Shown piece by piece: positions 6,279 to 12,266 of a DNA stretch of 14,454 nucleotides. The notes under the pieces were generated by a model. The model saw only the letters and a program-made list of their open reading frames with translations. It did not search any database and was not told the DNA's origin. Numbering within the stretch: the stretch's first letter is position 1; each line of letters begins with the position of its first letter. A program made the translations under genes and the position numbers. The DNA comes from Deltaproteobacteria bacterium (GTDB lineage: Bacteria > Desulfobacterota > Desulfobulbia > Desulfobulbales > Desulfobulbaceae), in the NCBI GenBank assembly GCA_024277485.1, contig JAJRVA010000186.1, forward strand, positions 1 through 14,454, written 5' to 3'.

Positions 6279-6937
6279 CAAAACTGGTAAGGATACTTCT
6301 TGCAGACGACCATACCATTGTCAGGCAGGGACTGGCGCGGTTACTGGAAGAGCAGCCCGGCCTGAAAATAGTCGGCGAGGCAACCAACGGCCAGGCCGTC
6401 ATAGACAAGGCGCTTGAACTGGTGCCGGACATCATCATCATGGACATTGCCATGCCTCTTTTAAACGGCATCGAGGCGGCCAAGAGAGTGCGCAAACTTC
6501 TGCCCGGCTGCAGGATCCTTATCCTGTCCATGTACTCGCACGAACACTATATTCACCAGCTCATGGAAACAGGCATTTCAGGGTACCTGCTCAAGGATTC
6601 CAGCGGCCAGGACATCATAAAGGCCATCAGGGCAGCCATGAACAATGAGACGTTTCTGAGCCCGTCGATCTCCAGGAAAGTGGAAGAGTCCCTGATGTTT
6701 CCGCAAAAGAAACACTCGCGGGAAAAACGCTACGAAAGCCTGTCCAACCGTGAGCGCGAGGTGTTTCAGCTTATCGCGGAAGGATTCTCCACCAAGCAGA
6801 TCACGGAAATGCTCTGTATCAGCATGAGTACGGTCAAATCCCACCGGGCAAAGATCATGGAGAAACTTGGCCTGACCTCACCGGTTTCGCTGGGCCGTTT
6901 TGCCATCAAACTGGGCCTGGTTGATCCTGATTTTTAG
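6275..6937 (+). CDS. NarL/FixJ-family response regulator (receiver plus LuxR-type HTH)
   Basis: This 220-residue DNA-binding regulator is the partner of the preceding kinase. The receiver domain has the acidic pair Asp11/Asp12 in ILLADDH and the phospho-acceptor Asp57 in IIIMDIAMP. ILSMY provides the Thr/Ser position, and Lys is in YLLKDSS. The C-terminal LuxR/GerE helix-turn-helix covers roughly residues 150-205, with LSNREREVFQLIAEGFSTKQ and MSTVKSHRAKIMEKLG. Start and kinase stop overlap as ATGA (6275-6278), indicating translational coupling. All key residues are present, so it should be functional. Candidate targets nearby are the inverted repeat at 2760-2784 in its own operon promoter and the divergent GTPase gene. 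The true regulon is unknown. Confidence 0.95.
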   Translation: MTKLVRILLADDHTIVRQGLARLLEEQPGLKIVGEATNGQAVIDKALELVPDIIIMDIAMPLLNGIEAAKRVRKLLPGCRILILSMYSHEHYIHQLMETGISGYLLKDSSGQDIIKAIRAAMNNETFLSPSISRKVEESLMFPQKKHSREKRYESLSNREREVFQLIAEGFSTKQITEMLCISMSTVKSHRAKIMEKLGLTSPVSLGRFAIKLGLVDPDF

Positions 6938-6960
6938 AATGATCCGGGAGGGAACCCGGC

Positions 6961-7695
6961 TCAGGATGTATGGCCGACCGCGGCCAGGTAGAGAACAGAC
7001 TCCTCTTCACCATCCAGATCCAGCAGGTCGTTCATGGTGTCATCAAAAAAAGCGGCGACCGGGCAGGCTCCAAGGTCGAGGGACTCGGCCGCCAGGAGCA
7101 GGTTCTGGCAGATGTGGCCGACATCCATCATGATGTAGCGCAGACCGCGGTTGCCGTACTTGCTCATGTTACGGCGAAACACAGCCGACCAGATGAACAC
7201 GGAAGCGCAGTCGGCGAGAAAACGCTGGCCCAGGGCCGCCTGGGCAATGAGCTGTCCCACGGGTGCTTCATAGAGTTTTTCCAGCACGAACTGCCGGATA
7301 TTGAAATGATACAGGCCGGGCTGCAGGCCATCCACACTGTTGATGCCGAGATACGTCTCAATGGGATAGCGGGCTCCCGCGGAAGGGGCGGCCCTGAAGA
7401 AAGAATTCCCTGCCCGGGCAGTGATCCCCTGGGAAGCCCAGAGCAGGAGGGAAAGATCCTGCCGCGAGAGTTTTGTCGGGGAAAACTTGCGGCGCGACCT
7501 CCTCTCCTGCAGTATCTGCCAGAGGTCTCTGCTGCTTTTGCCCCTGGCGTGCGGCAGGGTTACCTGCTCTGCTCCGGGATACTCCTTGAAGGCAGGGCAG
7601 CTCTCAATGAGTGGGCGTGGCCGCCCGGTCCTGTCCGGAGAGAGATTGGTTTCCTGTACGTAACTGAACCAGGATAGTTTTTTCAGGTCAGGCAT
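6961..7695 (-). CDS. SagB-type nitroreductase-fold FMN oxidoreductase
   Basis: This 244-residue protein is of the SagB/ThcOx group. Known members dehydrogenate azolines to azoles in modified peptides, but many stand-alone members have no known substrate. Motifs are RRSRRKFSPTKLS (65-77), LLWASQGIT (84-92), RAAPSAGARYPIETY (101-115), the central YGNRGLRYIMMDVGHICQNLLLAAESLDLG (180-209, of which GNRGLRY and GHICQNL are the diagnostic parts), and AAVGH at the end. The ATG at 7695 was preferred: GAGGAA lies just upstream, whereas the earlier ATG at 7716 would be only about five bases from the predicted transcription start. No cyclodehydratase, YcaO or precursor peptide gene is visible nearby, so azole synthesis is not supported here. 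It converges on the response regulator with 23 bases between stops. Confidence 0.9.
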   Translation of the reverse strand: MPDLKKLSWFSYVQETNLSPDRTGRPRPLIESCPAFKEYPGAEQVTLPHARGKSSRDLWQILQERRSRRKFSPTKLSRQDLSLLLWASQGITARAGNSFFRAAPSAGARYPIETYLGINSVDGLQPGLYHFNIRQFVLEKLYEAPVGQLIAQAALGQRFLADCASVFIWSAVFRRNMSKYGNRGLRYIMMDVGHICQNLLLAAESLDLGACPVAAFFDDTMNDLLDLDGEEESVLYLAAVGHTS

Positions 7696-7727
7696 TACGT
7701 CTTCCTCATTGCCCATTGCTTTCTTTC

Positions 7728-7756
7728 ATTATAGCTTGCATCAGGATCGGAGTAAA
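7728..7756 (-). promoter_or_regulatory. Sigma70-type promoter of the SagB-like gene
   Basis: On the minus strand TTTACT (7751-7756) and a consensus TATAAT (7728-7733) are separated by 17 bases. The predicted start near 7721 gives a leader of about 26 bases to the ATG at 7695, with GAGGAA at 7702-7707. The -35 hexamer is identical to that proposed for the V4R operon. Confidence 0.72.
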
Positions 7757-7952
7757 ATGAAACATCCTCTTTTCGCCATCTCACGATCAGCAGTGCCCAA
7801 CCCCGACAAGTCATCGTCTGCCCGGAAAACGACACGATGATTTTCCTGCATACCGCCTTGCCCAGGAGTAATAAAAGTATTGACAGCTCAAGTTGTTTCA
7901 GTCAAGGTAGGAGTACAGTTCCAACAGGGAACTCTCTGAAAAACTGGCGGAC

Positions 7953-7984
7953 TGGCCCCTGCGGTGAGAAACAGCCCCGGGCCA
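7953..7984 (+). other. Hairpin next to the ribosome site of the ERCC4 nuclease gene
   Basis: TGGCCC (7953-7958) can pair with GGGCCA (7979-7984), and an inner CTG/CAG pairing is also possible. The 3' arm abuts the AGGAAGGAAG Shine-Dalgarno region (7984-7993) of the gene starting with TTG at 7999. A smaller hairpin, AGTTCC/GGAACT (7917-7922, 7928-7933), lies upstream. A role in tuning translation is inference. The 282-base spacer otherwise shows only a TTGACA at 7880-7885 without a good -10. Confidence 0.3.
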
Positions 7985-7998
7985 GGAAGGAAGTATAC

Positions 7999-8619
7999 TT
8001 GCACATCACTGTTGACTACCGGGAGAAGTCGTCCGGCATCATTGAACTGCTGTCGCAACATTGCAGCGTTAACGTCGCAGCCCTGCCGTATGGAGACTAT
8101 CTCGTCAATGACCGGGTGACGCTGGAACGTAAAACCGCTCGGGACTTCCTGGTTTCCATCATCGACCTGAGACTCTTCAACCAGGTGGCCAACCTGAAAA
8201 AAAACTGTTCCCGTCCGTTTTTGCTCATCGAGGGAGATCCCTATGCAACCGACCTCGGCTTTGATCCTCGGGCCATACGTGGCGCCCTTCTCTCCATCCA
8301 GACCGGCTGGCAGGTACCGGTCGTCTTTTCCCATTCAACAGAGGACAGTGTTGACATTATGGTTACGGTCGGCTGCCAGGATGAGGTTGAAACAGAAGAA
8401 GTGGCCCTGCGTGGCGGCTATCGCCCGAAAAAACTGAAAACCAGGCAGCTGTATCTGCTCCAGGGCCTGCCCGATGTCGGACCGAAACTTGCCCGGAGAC
8501 TGCTGCGCCATTTTCATTCAGCCGGCCGGGTAATGCATGCCACCAGGGATGAGTTGGCGGAAGTTGAAGGTATCGGCATGGTCAGGGCCGAAAAAATCAG
8601 GGAGGTGCTGGATTCATGA
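7999..8619 (+). CDS. XPF/ERCC4-type structure-specific nuclease with tandem HhH
   Basis: This 206-residue protein combines an ERCC4 nuclease domain with a C-terminal helix-hairpin-helix pair, the architecture of short archaeal XPF and of the Hef nuclease half. The catalytic signature GDX(n)ERKX3D is complete: GDY at 32-34 and ERKTARD at 43-49, with VDYRE (5-9) before it and LLIEGD (75-80) after it. HhH elements are LLQGLPDVGPKLARRLL (153-169) and EVEGIGMVRAEKI (188-200). Such enzymes cut branched DNA near single/double-strand junctions. The TTG start is proposed because AGGAAGGAAG lies directly upstream and homology begins at this codon; an upstream ATG (7837) gives non-homologous sequence. 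The stop overlaps the RecQ-like helicase start by four bases, implying coordinated synthesis and probably joint action on DNA. Confidence 0.9.
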   Translation: MHITVDYREKSSGIIELLSQHCSVNVAALPYGDYLVNDRVTLERKTARDFLVSIIDLRLFNQVANLKKNCSRPFLLIEGDPYATDLGFDPRAIRGALLSIQTGWQVPVVFSHSTEDSVDIMVTVGCQDEVETEEVALRGGYRPKKLKTRQLYLLQGLPDVGPKLARRLLRHFHSAGRVMHATRDELAEVEGIGMVRAEKIREVLDS

Positions 8620-10580
8620 CAGACAGTCCGGCAAAAGATATCTTCGCGACCCTCCGCGATGTTTTTGAGTTTGACCGGTTTCTGCCGGGCCAGGAGGAGA
8701 TCGTTAAAAAAATTATCTCCGGCAGATCATGCCTGGCTGTCTTTCCCACCGGCCAGGGCAAGAGTCTCTGCTACCAGCTCAGCAGCCTGCATCTGCCGGG
8801 ACTGACCCTGGTGGTCTCCCCCCTGGTGGCCCTGATGAAAGACCAGGTGGACTTTTTGACAGGCAGGTCAATGAAGGCTGCCAGGCTTGATTCAACCCTC
8901 AATCGGGAAGAGTTTGCCCGGATCCGGGACGCTCTCAGCCGAAATGAGCTGAAGCTGCTCTATGTGGCGCCGGAACGTTTTGCCAATGAACGTTTTCTCA
9001 CCAGTTTACAGCGAATGCAGATATCCATGATGGTGGTGGATGAGGTCCACTGCATCTCGGAGTGGGGCCACAATTTCCGCCCCGACTACCTGAAGCTTGC
9101 CGCCATCATCAGGGGCCTCCGTATTCCCCAGGTCCTGGGCCTGACCGCCACCGCCACCCCGAAGGTTGCCGAAGACATCCGGGCGGCCTTTGATATTGCC
9201 CCGGAAGATTTTGTTCTCACCGGCTTTTACCGGCCCAACCTGACCCTTCGATTTTCCCCGTCCTCCGACCCCATGGCCGTTCTGCTGGACCGTCTCGCTG
9301 CCCGCCCCGCGGGACCGACCATTGTTTACGTCACCCTGCAGGCCACGGCTGAAAAGGTGGCTGAATCGCTTCGCAATGGCGGCTACGCGGCCCGGGCCTA
9401 TCACGCCGGGATGAAGGACGAGGACCGGCACGCTGTCCAGGACTGGTTCATGGCTTCATCCGCGGCAGTCGTGGTGGCGACCATTGCCTTCGGCATGGGG
9501 ATCGACAAGGCCGATATACGGTATGTCTATCATTACAACCTGGCCAAGAGCCTGGAAAACTATGCCCAGGAAATCGGCCGGGCCGGGCGGGACGGCAAAA
9601 CCGCGGTCTGCGAGACCCTGGGTGGCAGCCAGGACCTTACGGTGCTGGAAAATTTCGTCTATGGAGATACCCCGGAACCGGCGGCAATCAGGCAGATAGT
9701 TACGGACATCTCCCGTGAGGAGGACAGCTTCAGTCTCTCCATCTACGAGATGTCCCACACCCACGATATCCGCAGCCTGGTTGTCTCCACCCTGCTCACC
9801 TACCTTGAGCTGGAAAACGTCATTGCATCCACCGGGCCGTTCTATACCAGTTATACATTTATTCCCCAGCGGTCATCCGCGGAAATCTTTGCCCCTTTTG
9901 ACACGGAACGGGTGAATTTTCTGAAAAACGTCTTCTCATGCGCCAGAAAAGGAAAAAAATGGTTCCGCCTGGATATTGACGAGGTGATCGCCAAAACACA
10001 CGCTGACCGGAAACGAATCGTCGCTGCCCTGAATTATCTTGAGGACCAGGGGGACCTTGTTCTCAAGGTCGCCGGGGCCAGGCACGGGTACCGGGTTCTG
10101 CGCCGCCTGTCCAGGCAGGAACTGGACAGGCTGGCTGAAAAACTGGCTGACCGTTTTACCCGCAGGGAAAAAAATGATATTGACCGCATTCACCAGGTCG
10201 TTTCGCTTATCAACCATCCCGGATGCCGGACAAATTTCCTGCTGGACTATTTTGGTGAACAGCGTGACAAAGACTGCGGTCACTGCGAGTTCTGCCTGGC
10301 GGAAACAAACGAAAAAAGTCGTGCCGAAGAAACAACCATCGACACTGCCCGGCCACTACCCCGCTGGGAGGAATGGGAAGAACGGATACAGCATGTTCTG
10401 GCGGAAAACCATGCCGCCCTGCAGAGCCCGCGCCAGCAGGCCAGGTTTTTCTGCGGTATCCGCTCACCGCAGAGCTCCAGGGCAGGACTGCAGCGCCATG
10501 CCGCCTTCGGCCTGCTGGCGGAGCTGCCCTTTGTTGACGTGTTGAAAAAGATGACGGATTATACTCCGCCACCGGGATGA
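8616..10580 (+). CDS. RecQ-like SF2 DNA helicase, atypical C-terminus
   Basis: This 654-residue ATP-dependent 3'-5' helicase has Walker A FPTGQGKS (43-50), a DEVH box (142-145) in place of the usual RecQ DEAH, LTATATP (176-182), VATIAFGMGIDK (287-298) and motif VI QEIGRAGRDG (318-327). The RecQ zinc module is present: CRTNFLLDYFGE starting at Cys537, then CGHCEFC with Cys554, Cys557 and Cys560. There is no recognisable HRDC domain. The last ~65 residues carry a different block with RQQARFFCGIRSP (606-618) and QRHAAFGLLAELPF. The ATG overlaps the nuclease stop as ATGA, with translational coupling likely. The pairing suggests unwinding and cutting of branched DNA by one complex. It may not be the cell's main RecQ. 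Confidence 0.92.
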   Translation: MTDSPAKDIFATLRDVFEFDRFLPGQEEIVKKIISGRSCLAVFPTGQGKSLCYQLSSLHLPGLTLVVSPLVALMKDQVDFLTGRSMKAARLDSTLNREEFARIRDALSRNELKLLYVAPERFANERFLTSLQRMQISMMVVDEVHCISEWGHNFRPDYLKLAAIIRGLRIPQVLGLTATATPKVAEDIRAAFDIAPEDFVLTGFYRPNLTLRFSPSSDPMAVLLDRLAARPAGPTIVYVTLQATAEKVAESLRNGGYAARAYHAGMKDEDRHAVQDWFMASSAAVVVATIAFGMGIDKADIRYVYHYNLAKSLENYAQEIGRAGRDGKTAVCETLGGSQDLTVLENFVYGDTPEPAAIRQIVTDISREEDSFSLSIYEMSHTHDIRSLVVSTLLTYLELENVIASTGPFYTSYTFIPQRSSAEIFAPFDTERVNFLKNVFSCARKGKKWFRLDIDEVIAKTHADRKRIVAALNYLEDQGDLVLKVAGARHGYRVLRRLSRQELDRLAEKLADRFTRREKNDIDRIHQVVSLINHPGCRTNFLLDYFGEQRDKDCGHCEFCLAETNEKSRAEETTIDTARPLPRWEEWEERIQHVLAENHAALQSPRQQARFFCGIRSPQSSRAGLQRHAAFGLLAELPFVDVLKKMTDYTPPPG

Positions 10581-10619
10581 CTCGCATCTGGCATACGCAT
10601 GCCTGCCTGCAATAAAGAT

Positions 10620-10648
10620 TTGATTATCAGGAAAGGAGCCGTTATAAG
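10620..10648 (+). promoter_or_regulatory. Sigma70-type promoter of the small cytochrome c gene
   Basis: TTGATT (10620-10625) and TATAAG (10643-10648) are 17 bases apart, matching four and five of six consensus positions. Transcription would start near 10655, leaving a ~36-base leader containing the strong AAGGAGG ribosome site before the cytochrome ATG. The cytochrome is therefore probably transcribed separately from the helicase gene. Confidence 0.65.
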
Positions 10649-10690
10649 TAGAAATTACTCTTAAAAAAACCTGGCGCAAGGAGGTGCAAC

Positions 10691-10999
10691 ATGCTGAAAA
10701 ATTTCTTATTATTCATCCTGTCTCTTTCCCTGCTGTTTCTCGTCAACGCATTCTCCGTTGCCGCGGAACCGAACAGTGCGGCAGATAACGGCTGTGTTCA
10801 GCTCTTTGAAAGCAACTGTGCGGAATGCCATGGACTGGACAGGGGATGCGCGCGTCTCGGCCAGTCTCCGGAAAAATGGAAAAAGTTGTTCAAATTTATG
10901 GAAAGCATGGGCGCTGATATTGACCAGCAAGCGCGCCTTATTGACTGCCTGAGCAAACCCGGGGACAGTACCAAGGCAACGTGCAGCAAAAACAAGTAG
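10691..10999 (+). CDS. Small exported monoheme cytochrome c
   Basis: This 102-residue protein has a signal peptide of about 25 residues (two Lys/Asn-type residues, a leucine-rich core, then VAA before Glu26). One heme-binding motif, CAECH (Cys43, Cys46, His47), follows, continuing as GLDRGCARLGQSPEKW. Met70 or Met73 in KFMESMGAD is a candidate distal ligand. The mature protein also has Cys35, Cys53, Cys86 and Cys98, an unusually high number for a periplasmic protein of this size. AAGGAGG precedes the ATG at ideal spacing, and a good promoter lies at 10620-10648. The protein is expected in the periplasm as an electron carrier. Neighbouring genes do not reveal its donor or acceptor. Confidence 0.87.
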   Translation: MLKNFLLFILSLSLLFLVNAFSVAAEPNSAADNGCVQLFESNCAECHGLDRGCARLGQSPEKWKKLFKFMESMGADIDQQARLIDCLSKPGDSTKATCSKNK

Positions 11000-11230
11000 G
11001 TATGCCGGGCAGGGACGGGAGTTGAGAGCAAACTCCACAGTGCCTGAACAGACGTCCTCAACAGGATGGCCCTGAACTTTCCGCACTCTCACACGATCAG
11101 GGCCGCACCTTCGCACCTTCGGCAGGGAGGTCCCTGGAATTTGTACTCCTTCCGCCTCCTGGACGTTTCTCCACAATTCCACCCATACTCAACCGCCCGT
11201 GGAATCAGAACCGGATCACCTTTTGTACCG
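11000..11230. other. Convergent spacer with inverted repeat, no gene
   Basis: This 231-base region separates the cytochrome (plus) from gapdh (minus). A six-base hairpin GGAGTT/AACTCC lies at 11018-11036, and an eight-base perfect inverted repeat GGCCCTGA (11068-11075) / TCAGGGCC (11097-11104) has a 21-base loop. Neither is followed by a T-run, so they are poor intrinsic terminators. A direct repeat of GCACCTTC and a CAGGGA-GG-TCCCTG palindrome occur near 11104-11136. Minus-strand frames here contain cysteines but no credible start or family. Confidence 0.4.
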
Positions 11231-12235
11231 TTAGAGCAGCTTGTTGGCCTCCATGTGCAGGACAAGATCCAGCATGCGGTTGGAATAGCCCCACTCGTTG
11301 TCATACCAGGCCATCACCTTGACTGTTTTGCCGACCACCCGGGTGCAGAGGCCGTCCACGATGGAGGAATGGGGATCACCCTGGAAATCTATGGACACCA
11401 GCGGGTCCTCGGTATAGCGGAGGTAGCGGTTAGCCGCCTCGCTCAGGGCCTGGTTGACCTGGGGCACCGTGGTTTCCTGCTCCACCTCCATGACGGTATC
11501 GACAAGCGAAACATTCGGGGTCGGCACCCGGACCGCCAGCCCGTCAAATTTATTTTTCAGTTCCGGGATAACCAGGGCCACGGCAGCGGCGGCGCCGGTT
11601 TTGGTCGGGATCATGGACATGGCCGCTGCCCGTGCCCGCCGCAGATCATTATGCGGATAATCAAGCAGCCGCTGGTCACCGGTATAGGCATGGATGGTTG
11701 TCATCAGGCCGCGTCTGATGCCGAAGTTGTTGAGAATAACCTGGGCAAAGGGGGCCAGGCAGTTGGTTGTGCATGAGGCATTGGACACCACGTGATGCCG
11801 GGTCGGGTCATATTCATCTTCGTTGACCCCCATGACAATGGTTTTCACATCTCCCCTGGCCGGCGCGGAAATAATAACCTTGGCTGCCCCGGCATCGATA
11901 TGGGCCTGGGCTGAGTCCTCGTCCCGGAAAAAACCGGTGCATTCCAGCACATATTCCGCTCCTGTTTCCGCCCAGGGAATATCTTTCGGCTCCCTGTGCC
12001 CGGTCACGGGAATGTTTTTCCCTGCCACGACAAGAGCGTTGTCCTCTACCTGTACTTCGGCGCCATATATTCCCATGATGGAATCATACTTGAGCAGATG
12101 GGCCATGGTATTGATATCGGTCAGGTCATTGATTCCGACCACCTCGATATCCTTGAACACAGGGTCTTTGCTGATGGCCCTGAAGATATTTCTTCCAATT
12201 CGTCCAAATCCGTTTATGCCTATTTTTACTGCCAT
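11231..12235 (-). CDS. gap: Type I glyceraldehyde-3-phosphate dehydrogenase
   Basis: This 334-residue cytoplasmic homotetramer-type enzyme interconverts glyceraldehyde 3-phosphate and 1,3-bisphosphoglycerate in glycolysis or gluconeogenesis. It has the N-terminal Rossmann motif INGFGRIGR (7-15), INDL with Asp37 favouring NAD over NADP, catalytic Cys155 in ASCTTNC and His182 in TTIHAYTGDQ. The C-terminal WYDNEWGYSNRM is also present. Length is typical. One small oddity is TGDQRLLDYPHNDLRRAR where most family members read TNDQRILDLPHKDLRRAR. An AAGGGGG site lies five bases before the ATG. It follows the glycogen-synthase-like gene by 31 bases on the same strand and is probably co-transcribed, tying storage carbohydrate to lower glycolysis. 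Confidence 0.97.
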   Translation of the reverse strand: MAVKIGINGFGRIGRNIFRAISKDPVFKDIEVVGINDLTDINTMAHLLKYDSIMGIYGAEVQVEDNALVVAGKNIPVTGHREPKDIPWAETGAEYVLECTGFFRDEDSAQAHIDAGAAKVIISAPARGDVKTIVMGVNEDEYDPTRHHVVSNASCTTNCLAPFAQVILNNFGIRRGLMTTIHAYTGDQRLLDYPHNDLRRARAAAMSMIPTKTGAAAAVALVIPELKNKFDGLAVRVPTPNVSLVDTVMEVEQETTVPQVNQALSEAANRYLRYTEDPLVSIDFQGDPHSSIVDGLCTRVVGKTVKVMAWYDNEWGYSNRMLDLVLHMEANKLL

Positions 12236-12266
12236 TTTTTCCCCCTTGAGTTCAACGATCAGCCGG

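Noticed and set aside
6944..6959. CCGGG/CCCGG hairpin between the response regulator and SagB-like stops as a bidirectional terminator
   Set aside because: The stem is only five base pairs and no T-run follows on either strand.
7811..7844. TCATCGT/ACGATGA repeat followed by TTTT as a plus-strand terminator
   Set aside because: The 16-base loop and short T-run make it weak, and no plus-strand gene ends nearby that would need it.
7880..7908. TTGACA as -35 of a nuclease-operon promoter
   Set aside because: No acceptable -10 hexamer occurs 15-19 bases downstream, so a promoter could not be supported.
7837..7998. Longer N-terminus of the ERCC4 nuclease from the ATG at 7837
   Set aside because: The sequence has no resemblance to the family, and the TTG at 7999 has a very strong Shine-Dalgarno site exactly where homology starts.
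11089..11200. Minus-strand frame with a W-x-CG ... PCxxC pattern resembling a zinc ribbon or rubredoxin fragment
   Set aside because: No start codon with a ribosome site is near it, the frame runs into gap, and the pattern is incomplete for either family.
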